Shown here: piece after piece, positions 35,409-46,200 of the stretch | How the letters are laid out: each line of letters opens with the position of its first letter | Position numbering within the stretch: position 1 is the stretch's first letter | Assembly (NCBI GenBank): GCA_963747105.1 | Contig: CAVVEC010000016.1 | Location: forward strand, 1,128,713 to 1,192,712 | Source of the DNA: CAVVEC01 sp963747105 | Lineage (GTDB): Bacteria; Acidobacteriota; Terriglobia; Terriglobales; Acidobacteriaceae | Length of the DNA: 64,000 nt | Reading direction: 5' to 3' | Program-made: the position numbers and the translations under genes | The notes under the pieces: generated by a model | The model's database searches: none | What the model was told of the DNA's origin: nothing | Seen by the model: only the letters and a program-made list of their open reading frames with translations

Positions 35409-35720
35409 TCAGGGATTCTGTGGCCCCCCGCCTTCCGAGGCGGTGGCTTCGTGATACGCCTGGCGCCCCGCTTCATACGCGGAGCGGAACTGCTCTTTCT
35501 GCTGATTCAGCACCTCGCGGCCACGATCCGCCCATCCCACGGCTTGCTCGCGCGCCTGGCGTGCCCGGTCACGCACGAACTCACGGCCTTCATCTGCTCT
35601 GGCCCGCAACGCTTCGCGAGTTTCGCTGCCGGAACGCGGCGCATAAAGAATTCCTGCGATGGCTCCAAAGCCCAAGCCTGCAAGGAACCAAAGAAAACTA
35701 TTGCCATCTCTATCTGACAT
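35409..35720 (-). CDS. YtxH-domain protein
   Basis: The 103-residue product has the YtxH signature: an N-terminal helix FLWFLAGLGFGAIAGILYAP followed by RSGSETREALRARADEGREF and a long charged amphipathic helix. YtxH proteins are small envelope proteins linked to general stress. GGAGG precedes the ATG. It is first of two genes with the DUF948-like protein, separated by 55 bases. Confidence 0.75.
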   Translation of the reverse strand: MSDRDGNSFLWFLAGLGFGAIAGILYAPRSGSETREALRARADEGREFVRDRARQAREQAVGWADRGREVLNQQKEQFRSAYEAGRQAYHEATASEGGGPQNP

Positions 35721-35890
35721 AAGAACCTCCGAACTCTCCGTCGACCTAATCGGATGGTAGCACCCGCTTTAGCGAAATACAATTCAACCCGCTCCTCGGT
35801 AGTGTCCGATTGGTCGATTACGCTTCAGGCCTGGGGTTCCGGGATGACGAGGCTGAGCAATCAACTTACGTTACCGATGTAATGCGATTT

Positions 35891-35906
35891 TGTGATCTTC
35901 ATCACA
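35891..35906. promoter_or_regulatory. CRP/FNR-superfamily binding site, perfect half-sites
   Basis: TGTGATCTTCATCACA matches the E. coli CRP consensus TGTGA-N6-TCACA at all ten conserved bases. It lies about 105 bases upstream of the hybrid kinase start at 36011 and 170 upstream of ytxH on the other strand. Its presence argues the kinase does not start at the earlier in-frame codon (35810). Confidence 0.55.
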
Positions 35907-36010
35907 ACGACATGTGCGAAGTCCGTGAGACCCTGTGCATTACGAGTTCGGACATACCCCTCCCCCGCCGCCCTCCCCCAATTACTGATTGCGGAGTAGT
36001 CGTGCATCGA

Positions 36011-38153
36011 ATGGGCAAATCAACTTCGCGGCGCCGAGCGACGCAGGTGAGCTTACAGGTGCTCGGTGTGGCGCTGGCCACTGCCCTAGCTATGCTTGCC
36101 TTCGAAGCCGCCAAGATGCTGATCCGGCCCCAAATATCACTCTGGACCTCCCATATCTTTACGATTGTGTTCGCGACCTTGGTGGCCGCTGTTCTGAGCT
36201 TCATGTTGCTGGGCGGCCGGAAGTCGGCAGAGGCGCGCGTGCGCCTGCAGGCCGCAGCTTTGGAAGCAGCTGCGAACTCCATCGTGATCACGGACCGTCA
36301 AGGCACGATTCTGTGGACCAATCGCGCGTTTTCAGAGCTTACCGGCTACGGACCTGACGAAGCTCGCGGCAAGAACCCGCGCATGTTGAGTTCCGGCGAG
36401 CATGATGAAGTGTTCTACCGGACCCTTTGGGAGACAATCGCTTCGGGCAAGATTTGGCACGGTGAAATCATCAACCGCCGCAAGGATGGAAGCCTCTACA
36501 CCGAGGAAATGACGATCACACCGGTTCGGACGGACTGCGGCGAAGTCACCCATTTCGTGGCCATCAAGCAGGACGTTACCGAACGTAAACGCGCCGAAGC
36601 GGCCGTGCAGAGAGCCGAGGAAAAGTACCGAGCTATTTTCGAGGATGCTGTAATCGGCATCTACCAAAGTTCGCAGGAAGGCCGGTTGCTGAGCGTCAAC
36701 CGGGCGCTGGCACAAATGTTAGGCTATGAGTCTCCTGCGCAACTGATCACTGACATCACTGACATTGCATCTCAGGTGCACGGGGATCGGAATCGCCGCG
36801 AAGAATTCAAGCGATTGCTCTCGGCCCATGGCGTAGTGCACGACTTTGAATATCAGGCCAACCGCAAAGATGGTACGAAGGTCTGGCTCTTGGAGAACGC
36901 TCGAGCGGTCCGGGATGAGCGAGGGGAGATTCGGTTTTACGAAGGTACAGTTCACGACATCACCGAGCACAAGCTTCTGGAGGAACAGTTTCGTCAGGCA
37001 CAAAAAATGGAGGCGGTTGGCCGACTGGCAGGCGGGGTCGCTCACGACTTCAATAATGCTCTCGGGGTGATCACCGGTTACAGCGAACTGCTCCAACTCA
37101 GCCTTCCCGTCGCAGACCCGCTGCGCAAACATGCGGAGGAGATTGAAAAAGCGGGCCGTCGGGCGGCCTCACTCACACACCAGTTGTTGGCTTTCAGCCG
37201 CAAACAAGCCATACAGCCGGTCGTTCTCGATCTGAATTCCGTGGTGGCGGATATTGACAAGATGCTGCGCCGTCTGATCGGTGAAGACATCAACCTGGCG
37301 ATTGTCCGCGATTCTAGGTTGAAGAGTGTAAAGGCGGATCGAGGGCAGGTCGAGCAGGTGCTGATGAATCTTGCGGTCAATGCTCGTGACGCCATGCCGC
37401 AAGGCGGAAAACTGATCATCGAAACTGCTAATACGCAACTGGACGAGAGCTACGTCCGTCAGCATCCGTATGCCAAAGCCTGGCCGCTATGTCATGCTGA
37501 GCGTCAGCGATACCGGCTGCGGGATGGACAAAGAGACGCAGGCCCATATCTTCGAGCCGTTCTTCACTACCAAGGAAGCTGGCAAGGGTACTGGACTGGG
37601 CCTATCGATGGTGTACGGCGTGGTAAAGCAGGCCGACGGTTACGTATCCGTGTATAGCGAGGTCGGCAGGGGTACGACGTTCAGGATCTACTGGCCGCAG
37701 GCTGCCACGGCTGCGGAACCAGCCAGCCTCGATCAGACGCCCAAAACGCTTCCCCGGGGTTCGGAGACCATCCTCCTGGTGGAGGACGAAGAATCTCTGC
37801 GCAGACTGGCGCGCGGCTGCCTCCAGAACAGCGGATACACCGTACTGGAGGCGCAAGAGGGTCAAGCCGCCCTGGATCTTGCCCAGCAGCACGCCGGGCC
37901 CATCCACCTCCTCCTCACCGACGTGGTCATGCCGGGAGTCAGCGGCCGTGAACTCGCGGACAAGCTTATGCCATCACGGCCGGAAATGAAACTGCTCTAC
38001 ATGTCGGGCTACACGCGGGACCTCATAACCCAGCACGGCGTTCTCGATCGCGAGACCGCGCTCTTGGAGAAACCCTTCGGCATTGAATCCCTGCTAACGA
38101 AGGTGCGCGCTGTGCTGGATGGCAAGCTGGCGCACGCCGCCGGCTCCAACTAG
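36011..38153 (+). CDS. Hybrid sensor histidine kinase, PAS-PAS-HisKA-HATPase-REC, one frameshift
   Basis: From ATG 36011 the product is about 713 residues. Two membrane helices (about 13-38 and 48-68) lead to two PAS/PAC domains (about 80-200 and 205-320; IVITDRQGTILWTNRAF, VTERKRAE, DITEHKLLEEQF), a HisKA domain with the phospho-acceptor in GGVAHDFNNALGVITGYSEL, a HATPase domain (MNLAVNARDAMPQGG, GKGTGLGLSMVYGVV) and a C-terminal receiver domain (LLLTDVVMPGVSG). An extra A near 37477 breaks the frame; correct reading gives HPYAKPGRYVMLSVSDTGCG. A CRP/FNR-type site lies upstream. Confidence 0.88.
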
Positions 38154-38187
38154 CACGGGCTTGTCGAGATTGCCCGCAAGAGAGACA

Positions 38188-38639
38188 ATGTCAACCCAAG
38201 CAGGAGGAGGGGTGTCAGACCGCAAGTATCGCCAGCACGGCTATCAGGATCGGGGCAGGGATGAGGAACGCCAGAAGCCGTCTGCCGAAAGGCCGGTCAA
38301 GAAAGATACCTTCGGTCCGCGCCCGTGCAGATGCCCGGAACGCACAGCGGTTTCGCGCTGCGCCCAGTGCGGCACGCTGCTACAGGGGATTACGAGCCGG
38401 TCGATAAGTGTCCAAAGTGTGCTTTCGAATTCCACTCCTGCCGCCAATGCACTTACTTCGATACCTCCAGCCGCTTCGAATGCACCCAGCCAATCCCTGA
38501 ACGCATCGCGCGCAAGGATGCGCGCAATGAATGTGCGTTTTATTCCATGCGCGTGAGAGTGGAGAAAGAAACCTCGACGCCGATCTCCGCCAGGCCCCAG
38601 GACGCTCGCCAAGCCTTCGAGAACTTATTCAAGAAGTAA
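38188..38639 (+). CDS. Cysteine-rich zinc-ribbon-like protein, one frameshift
   Basis: Two frames join near 38395, where a G run seems one base short. The product of about 150 residues has a charged N-terminus and three cysteine pairs: CRCPERTAVSRCAQCG, DKCPKCAFEFHSCRQC and FECTQPIPERIARKDARNEC. The first two look like zinc ribbons. Similar proteins are conserved in Acidobacteria. The function is unknown. Its start follows the kinase stop by about 35 bases, so both may be co-transcribed. Confidence 0.6.
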
Positions 38640-38773
38640 GATCGTGTTGCGCGGGCGCCCTCGACCGCGAGTAGTTCTCGCCAACAAGGCCGAACGCGAA
38701 CCCACGCTGGTGAATGGATTTGGCTGCGTGATGGTTGCGGTCATTTCGCGGGCGCCGCCCCATACCCACCGCT

Positions 38774-39504
38774 CTACAGTTTCAGCGTTGGCCGCAGCAG
38801 AAGCTCGCTGAGCGAACGATTGTGGCGCTTGGGTAACCAGCATCGCCACGGCATGCGCCACATCGTCGGAGCGCAGCATCTTCGCCGGATCTTTTCCGGC
38901 ATGCGGGCTCAATTCGGTATCCACCGATCCCGGGCAAACGACCGACACTCGAATATTATGCCCGCGTAATTCTTCCGCCACCGAATAGCTCAAGCCATTC
39001 AATCCCCATTTCGATGCAGCATAGGCGGCGCCATTCGGTAGGGGATTCTTTCCCGCAAGCGAGGAAATGTTGATGATGTGTCCGTCTGCGGGCCCGGATC
39101 ATCAAGGGAGCGAAAGCTGCGAATGCAGTAGTAGACTCCGCGTCAGATTCGTATTCAATACATGGTCCCAGGATTCCGGCGGCATCTGGTGCAGAGGGCC
39201 GCCGAAGCCGCCCACGCCGGCATTGTTGACCAGGATATCGGCCGTCCAAAAGACCGTTCAACATGTGCCGCCGACGATTTCCACGGAGTGCATGTCGGTA
39301 ACATCACACTCGGCCACGTCGGCGTGGCCGCCCGCCTTGCGAAATGGCAGCGGCGGTGGATTCCAACGACTCCGGCGGCGTCCACAAAGCACGGTGATCG
39401 CTCCAAGGCCGCGAGTCTGACGGCAATGGCCGCGCCAATGCCCCGCCCAGCGCCTGTAATAACCGCCACTTGGCCCGCCAGCGGCCGCTCCCGATGTCCG
39501 TCAT
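38774..39504 (-). CDS. Short-chain dehydrogenase/reductase, multiply frameshifted
   Basis: Pieces in all three reverse frames make one SDR of about 243 residues. In order they are MTDIGSGR, QVAVITGAGRGIGAAIAVRL (cofactor site), a CDVTD motif, DILVNNAGVGGFGGPLHQMP, HIINISSLAGKNP, AAYAASKWGLNGLSYSVAEE with the YxxxK active site, VVCPGSVDTELSP and a C-terminus SELLLRPTLKL ending at 38774. At least five indels are needed, more than in other genes here. Real decay is possible, but the conservation of every motif argues for a locally poor sequence. Confidence 0.7.
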
Positions 39505-39819
39505 ACCATAGATGCTCCGCCTCCGGCCACAGTTGAGATCAGAAAACCACCCGATTGCCCTGGATCGCATCTTACAAGGGCAAGGGCAGGAATCAGGAAA
39601 GCAAGCTTGCCTTCGTTGTGGTACATACTTATAATCCGGCTCACCGGAGATAATATTGTTTGCCCTGCGTTGAGATTACGCCGGGGCGCGCTGCTGTTCC
39701 GGGCCTGTCGCATGAGTGCACGAGGCTCATGTTCTGGAGACCGGAGTGGATTGGGTTTGGGATGCACCCGGGTAAGATGCGCGTCGCCGATTTCCCGAAA
39801 TCTAAGGAGCCACCTGAAA
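39505..39819. promoter_or_regulatory. Divergent promoter region with sigma-70-like promoter
   Basis: This 315-base region separates the divergent SDR and TPR genes. TTGCCT (39607-39612) and TATAAT (39630-39635) are 17 bases apart and would start transcription about 180 bases before the TPR gene. A GCAAGCTTGC palindrome overlaps the -35. The long leader holds no recognisable riboswitch or convincing gene. Confidence 0.5.
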
Positions 39820-41122
39820 ATGAAGACGAGTCTAGTGGCGATTGTGCTTACGTTTGCCGGAATAGCCTCGGGTCAGCAGACCTCAACGCAATCCCCAGGA
39901 ACAAACGCGGCCTCACAACCGCGGACGCAGTCTGCCAGCGCGCCCCAGCAACAAAAAAAGAAGATCAAGGATCCCGCGGAGTACAACGCCTACGTCGGGG
40001 CGGTGCAGCAGCAGGATGCCGCCGCGAAGATCAGCGGTCTGGAAGCTTTCCTGACGCAGTATCCCAATAGCGTCATGAAGGAAGACGCGCTGGAAGTACT
40101 GATGGCCGCCTACCAGCAGGCGGGAAAACAGGACAAGGTAGTCGACACCGCGAACCGGCTTCTGACCGTCAACCCGAACAACGTGCGCGCCCTGGTGCTG
40201 CTGGCGTTCACCGACGCGTCGGCCAAAAAATGGGCCGATGCCAAGCCAGCACGCCGAACGAGGCTTGCGGCGCTTCCGATATGCCCAAGCCCGATGGCAT
40301 CGTCGGATGCGGATTTCGCAAAACAGAAGCGCAGACTCGGCGCCCTCCTGAAAAGCGTGGCTGGATTTTCCGCTCTCCAGTTGAAGGACAACGCCGGAGC
40401 GGAGAAGTAATTGCGGGCGGCCGTGGAAGCTGACCCAGACAACGTGAAAACGTCTATCCCTAGCTCTGGCCTGTCTGACCGCGACTCCCGAGGATGACGT
40501 GAACGGACTCTTTTTCATTGCCCGTGCCGCCAATCTGGTCAAGGACCCGGGGGGCAAGGCTCAGATCACGAAGTTCGGCCATAGCCAAGTACGTGAAATA
40601 CCACGGCTCGGAGGAGGGTTGGAACGAACTGCTGGCCACTGACCGCAACCACCACGTTGCCGCCGGCAGGTTTCACGGTCAAGCAGTATGTTCCTCCCAC
40701 TCCCGCCGAGCAGGCCGCGGATCTGGTGAAGACCAAAGCTCCGACAAGGAGATGAGTTTCGCGGAATGGGAGCTGGTGCTGTCGGCGGGCAAGCCCGAGG
40801 ATGCCGACAAAGTTTGGTCCGTGATCAAGGGTGTCGCTATGCAGATGGAAGGCCAAGTCATCAAGGCTGCTCCCACGGAGTTGCAGATCGCTGGAAGCCA
40901 GGATGACATCGACGAAAAGCGGGCGGACATCATGCTCACCATGGGCGGGACCATTCCCGCCAAGTTGATGCCGAAAGAGGAGTCTACGCTTGATTTCGAG
41001 GGAACGCCGGTGTCTTACACGCCCGATCCGTTTGTCATGACCATGGAGAAGGGCGCCCTGCTGACCAAAGCCGCGCCCGCGGCGCCCAAAAAGCCAGCAC
41101 CCCACCGGCATCGGGCCAGTAG
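39820..41122 (+). CDS. Exported tetratricopeptide-repeat protein, several frame breaks
   Basis: AAGGAG precedes ATG 39820. A signal peptide (MKTSLVAIVLTFAGIASG) and Q/A-rich linker lead to TPR-like helices (YVGAVQQQDAAAKISGLEAF, QAGKQDKVVDTANRLLTVNP, AGFSALQLKDNAGAEK). Breaks occur near 40240, at an in-frame TAA at 40408 (probably a changed TAC, EKYLRAAVEADPDN), near 40450 and 40580-40690, and near 41108. The final domain (EMSFAEWELVLSAGKPEDAD...) ends KKPAPPPASGQ at 41122, before a terminator. The whole protein of about 430 residues resembles a conserved acidobacterial family. Confidence 0.65.
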
Positions 41123-41149
41123 GATTGGCAGGTTCAATTCGAAATGCGG

Positions 41150-41175
41150 AAGGGCAGCGCGAACGCGCTGCCCTT
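41150..41175. terminator. Bidirectional intrinsic terminator
   Basis: AAGGGCAGCGCG (41150-41161) pairs perfectly with CGCGCTGCCCTT (41164-41175) across a two-base loop. It separates the convergent TPR and Fis-like genes and has short T/A runs on both sides, so it can serve both strands. Confidence 0.75.
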
Positions 41176-41188
41176 TCTGCTGTGACAG

Positions 41189-41482
41189 TCAGGGAGTGAT
41201 CGTCAGCGGATGGCTTTCTCTTTCGTAGGCGACGGGACGGGCGCTGCGCGGGGGCCGCTTCACGCCGGCGCGCAGTTGCCGCACGTCAATCTTCAACTCG
41301 GAGATGGTGCGGCTTAGAGTGTTGCGGTGCATCCCCAGTTGCCGCGCGGCGCGGCACTGGTTGCCTTTGTTTTCCTGCAGCACGGTCAGGATAAACCGCT
41401 TCTTGAATTCGCGCACCGCCTCGGAATACAGAATGTTGCTCTTGTACATCTGCATGACGAGTGCTTCGAGCTGATCTCTCAC
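41189..41482 (-). CDS. Fis-type helix-turn-helix regulator
   Basis: The 97-residue protein carries a C-terminal Fis/NtrC-like HTH: KKRFILTVLQENKGNQCRAA then RQLGMHRNTLSRTISELKID. The N-terminus lacks AAA+ or receiver domains, so it is a stand-alone DNA-binding protein like Fis. A purine-rich ribosome site precedes the GTG at 41482. It is the last gene of the purC-cvpA strand and may belong to that transcript. Confidence 0.75.
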   Translation of the reverse strand: MRDQLEALVMQMYKSNILYSEAVREFKKRFILTVLQENKGNQCRAARQLGMHRNTLSRTISELKIDVRQLRAGVKRPPRSARPVAYERESHPLTITP

Positions 41483-41571
41483 GGCATCTCTCTTTCTCTT
41501 TTGAAAAGCGGCCAGCTGCGCTTTTCGCTATATGCCCGATGAATCTCCTGGGCGCACGCCGCACGGCCGCG

Positions 41572-42091
41572 CTATGGGTGCTGCTGTTTGGCGTGCAGCA
41601 AATCGAGTCCCTGATAAAAGCGCGCCCGCAATTCCGCGGGCGCCACCCAAATGGCGGCACGTCCAACCACCAGGAAATACGGCGCCAACTCCGAACCTTC
41701 CAGCCACTTCGACGTGGGCGTGAACGCGGCCATGCTCGCCAGGACCATGCCACGATCAGACAGCCCCGCACCAGACCCAGCGCTCCACCCAAAACCCGAT
41801 CCACAAACACTCAATCCGCTTTCTTCATCATCCAACGGGCGATTCGTCCCGCAATTCCGGCCAGAATCATCACCGCCAAAAAGATGATCAGAAAAGCCGC
41901 AATTTCACCCAGCCAACCCGATTTCAATAAAGTACAAATGGTCTCGCCAGCCGATGGTAGTTCCATGCCGCCAGCAAATACCCGAACACCAGCCCCGCGA
42001 TCCCAAACGCCTCTTGAAAAAAACCGGCGCTTACCGCATGAATAAGCGACAGCAGAATCACGGCCAGGATGATCCAATCGGCGGCGGTCAC
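41572..42091 (-). CDS. CvpA-family membrane protein, frameshifted
   Basis: Three frames combine into a CvpA-like protein of about 173 residues. It begins at GTG 42091 with TAADWIILAVILLSLIHAVS, continues GFFQEAFGIAGLVFGYLLAA, then EIAAFLIIFLAVMILAGIAG, RVLGGALGLVRGCLIVA and ends DLLHAKQQHP at 41572. Four membrane helices and the GxxxG-rich third one are as in colicin V production proteins. It follows purC by 28 bases; in E. coli cvpA adjoins purF, so a purine link recurs. Confidence 0.7.
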
Positions 42092-42119
42092 CGTCGTTCT
42101 CCAGCTGCCTGCTGTTCGG

Positions 42120-43034
42120 CTAAACATCCAGCTCGCGTCCTGTGAGCTGGCGATACGCCTCCAGATATTTTTCGCTGGTCTTGCGAGCCACCTCCGGGGG
42201 GAGGGCCGGCGCGGGCGGCTGCTTGTTCCAGCGAATTTGCTCCAGATAATCCCGAACGTATTGCTTGTCGTAAGATTCCTGCGCTCGGCCTGGCTGGTAC
42301 TTGTCCGCCGGCCAAAAACGGGAAGAGTCCGGGAGTCAGAACTTCGTCTGCCAGGGTGATGCCCTGGGGCGTAATCCCAAACTCGAACTTGGTGTCGGCG
42401 ATGATGATGCCTTTCTGCCGAGCATAATCCGCCGCCTTGGTGTAGATCTTCACGGTGATGTCTCGCAGTTTGTTGCTCAGCTCCAAGCCGACGATGCGGG
42501 TCCATCTCTTCGAAAGGAATATTCTCATCATGCCCACTGGTCGCCTTGGTTGCCGGGCGTAAAGATGGGTTCCGGCAGCTTGTCGGATTCTTTCAGACCG
42601 GCGGGCAACCCGATTCCGCATACTCGCCCGCTGGCTTTGTACTCTTTCCAGGCCGATCCGGAAATATAACCTCGAACCACGCACTCCACCGGTATCATTT
42701 CCGCGCGCTTTACCATCATGGAGCGGCCACGCAGTTGGTCGGCATACTTGCGCACTGCCGCCGGATATCGCTCCACGTCTGCCGTGACCACATGGTTGGG
42801 CACCAGGTCGCGGAGAAAATCGAACCAGAACAGCGAAATCTGGGTCAGCACTCGGCCTTTGTGCGGGATGCCGGTGGCCAGCACGTAATCGAAGGCAGAG
42901 ATACGATCGGTCGCCACAAACAGAAGGTGCTGATCGTCAAGCCGGTACACATCACGGACTTTGCCGCTCGCATACAGTTCGAGGTCCGGGAAGTCAGTAC
43001 GCAGCAGAACGGAGTCGAGAAGTTCGGGGCTCAT
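42120..43034 (-). CDS. purC: SAICAR synthase, frameshifted
   Basis: The product of about 304 residues is phosphoribosylaminoimidazole-succinocarboxamide synthase: LYASGKVRDVYRLDDQHLLF, VATDRISAFDYVLATGIPHK, RGYISGSAWKEYKASG, then after breaks VGLELSNKLRDITVKIYTKA, IIADTKFEFGI and a C-terminus RQLTGRELDV ending at 42120. Frame breaks lie near 42545, 42500, 42325 and 42240. All conserved motifs survive, which points to sequencing errors. It is the long PurC type typical of Acidobacteria and Bacteroidota. It acts in step 8 of purine synthesis. Confidence 0.9.
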
Positions 43035-43046
43035 GTTGAAATTTTA
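43035..43046 (-). promoter_or_regulatory. Leaderless-type -10 of purC
   Basis: On the reverse strand TAAAAT (43046-43041) ends six bases before ATG 43034. No ribosome site is present. Confidence 0.5.
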
Positions 43047-43288
43047 CAGGTAGAAAACGTCGCGTATTCTAACCTGTCAGAAATTTTTGTCAACGGTTTA
43101 AGTCACACTCGGAACTGGGTTTGGCATTCAGTTGAAAGCAAAAGTGTTGGCCGCGCGATGAAGTTGAGACTAAACTTCCGTCGGGCTTTTTTGGTTCAGT
43201 TTGTGGAAAAGCTGAGGATGACAGAGGATAAGAAGGATCCACGCGAGAGTCCGCCGAGCCGCCGCATCCGATCGATCAGACGAGAATT

Positions 43289-46200
43289 CTACGCCGTCGC
43301 CCCGAAGCGCACCGAGACCAGTTTGGAAACACCCGGCTCCTGCATGGTGACGCCATAGAGCACCGGCGCGATGCTCATGGTTTTCTTGCTGTGCGTGATG
43401 AGCACGAACTGCGTCTGCAGGCTCATTTCCTTCACCAGTTCGGTGAAGCGGCCGATATTGGCTTCGTCCAGCGGCGCGTCCACTTCGTCGAGAATGCAGA
43501 ACGGGCTGGGCTGATACTGGAAAATGCCCACCAGCAGCGCCAGCGCGGTCAGGGCTTTCTCTCCGCCGGAGAGCAGCAGCACGTTCTGCAGCTTCTTGCC
43601 GGGAGGCGAGGCCACGACGTCGATCCCGCTCTCCGCGCTGTTCTCTTCGTCGGTCAGGCGCATGAATGCGTGCCCGCCACCGAAAAGCTTGCGGAAGGTA
43701 GACTGGAAGTTCTCGTTGATCTTGTTAAAAGCCTCTTCAAACTTCTGCCGCGAGAAGGTATCGATTTCCTTGATCGTCGCCTGCGTGTTCTCGATCGAAT
43801 CCAGCAGGTCTTTGCGTTGCGTGTCGAGGAAGGCATGGCGTTCGGCAGTTTCTTTGTATTCTTCGAGCGCCATCATATTGACCGGGCCCATGGCGTCGAG
43901 TCGGCTGCGCATCTCGCGGTAAGACTGATCTTCGGCGGCGAGTTGCTCGCCACTGGCGATCGCAATCGTGGTGTCCGCCACCAATTCGTGGCGCGGCACG
44001 CCCAACTCGTTCAAACAAGTTTCCGCCATGTACTGGGCGTCAGACTGCAACTTCGCGGCCGCTGCCGACAACTTCCCCGCGCCGATCGCGTACCTGATCG
44101 AGCGATTGACGCGCGCCACGCAGAGCTTCGTCAATTTCCGCCAGCCGGGCGCGCACTTGATCCGACTCAAACTGCAGCAACCCATCCCGGGCTTCGGTCG
44201 CGTTGCGCTCGGCTTCAAGGTCGTCCAGTTGAGTGGCAATTTGCTGGTTCTCGGTCTCGCGCTGCAGTTGTTCCGCAGCGGAGGAGTCGATCTGCGCTTG
44301 AAGATTCTTCACCCTCTCGCCCATCTCTGCGACCAGGGATTCGATCCTGTCCAGCACCGCAGCCGCCGAGCGATGCCGCTCCTCGAGGGTAGCCACACGC
44401 GCCAGATGCTGGGAAGCATTCTGGCTGGCAGAGTCGCGCCTTTCGCGGATGCTCAAAAGCTCCTGATTAGCGCTTGAGGCCGCGCGTTCCAGTTCTTCGC
44501 GCCTTTGTTGCAGAGCCGTCAACTCCGATTGCCGCGAACTGATCAAGCCTTCCTGCTCGGCGTGCTCGAGGGACAGCCGCCGAACTTCCTGCCGGCAGGT
44601 TTGCCGCCGCTCATCAACTCGGGCCACTTCGCCATCGAGTTGCTGCAGCAGATGACTGGAAGTCATGCTTTGTTTTTCGGCTTGGCGTTTTTCCTCCTCA
44701 AGCCGGTCGAGCAGGGAAGTGACATCCTTAATCTCGCGTCCCAGCGTCAACACACGCACTTCCTCGTTGCGGAGGGACGTTTCCAGCTCACCCAGCAGCC
44801 GCAGCACATCCCGGAGCTCACGTTTCATGGAAAGCGGGCCCTCGGCGCGCTGCTTGCCCCCGGTGACGGTTACGTTGTGGAAGCACTCGCCGGATTGCGA
44901 AAGGAAAAACGCATGCGGATTCTCCAACGCCAGCTCGCGCGCGAATCCGGCCTCAGGAACAATGTATCCGTCACGCAGCTTGGGCAGGATCACTTCCAGC
45001 GACCTGCCGAATCCGTTGAGCACGCGGATGGCATGCTTGAGCGGGAACCACGGAATGAGCCGGGCTTGTCGCGCGGGAGGCCTCGTCGACCGCAAAGGAA
45101 AACTTGGCCTGAGAATCATCCGGATGGACCAGGAATGTGGCGCGCCCATCCACGTCAGTCCGCAGCAGGCGCAAGCCTTCGTCCGCCGCATCCCACGACT
45201 TCACCACAACGTAATTCAACTCGTCGCGCAGAAAATCTTCGACCACGTCTTCGTAGCGCGGCTCGACTTCGAGGAAATCGGCCAGCACCCCCACCGGGGC
45301 CAGTCCGCCGTTCATCACTCCCGACTGGAACAGTCGCCGAACCGACTCAGTGGAGTAGCCATGCTCGGCTATCACCGCTTCCAACGAAGCCTTCTTCCCG
45401 ATCGCCGAGGCATACTCGGCGCGCAGGCTGTCGAGGCGATTCTTGCGTTCCGTCTCCTCGCGACGCTTGGACTCGAGCGACTGCCGCGCTCTGGGCGATT
45501 TCTTCCCCTAAGGCCGCCACCCGCTGGGAAACGGTTTCGAATTCCAGCGCCAGTTGACCGCGCTGTCCGCCGAAAGCCTGCGCCTGTGAGTCTGCCGTCG
45601 CCATTTCGGCTTGCAGACGCAGTCCTCGCGATCCACCGCCAGCCAGTCGTTCTTCCGCTTGGGTAAGCTGATTCCGCAGGTTGGAGGAGGATGCCACGGC
45701 TTCCATAATCGCACCGCGAGATGCCTCCTGTCGCTGCTCCAATTCCGCCAGAGCGTTCGCCGCCGCAGTCGCTTGCTGCTGGCATTCCGCCAGTTCCAGT
45801 TGTGCCGCAGCCAAATCGGCAGCTGCTGAATCCAGCACTTGGCGATTCGAATCTCGTTCTCCCTCAAGCGCGGTCAAGCGATGCTGCGCCTGGGCTAATT
45901 CGGCTTCTGAGGATGCCGCCGCATCGCCAGTTCCGCACAGCGTTCCTGGTTATGCCGGCGCCGGGCATGCGCACGGTCGCACTTCCAGCTTGATCTGGTT
46001 CAAACGCTCGCGATTTTCCCGAATCTCGGTCTCGATGCCATAGCCACGTTGCGTGCGTTCCGCCTGCTCCGCTTCGAGTTGCTTGACGGTTTCGGCTTGC
46101 TGGCGCATCTCCTCGGACAGGGCATTGATCTGCACATCAAGCTCGGCGCTCTCCCGGTCTAATTGTGCAAACTTGCTGGTCAGAACCAGCCGCAGCTTGG

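Noticed and set aside
35810..36010. N-terminal extension of the hybrid kinase to 35810
   Set aside because: It lacks homology, and a perfect CRP/FNR site lies inside it, so the start at 36011 is preferred.
42546..43358. 270-codon forward frame overlapping purC
   Set aside because: It is antisense to conserved PurC sequence and shows no family resemblance; high GC produces such shadows.
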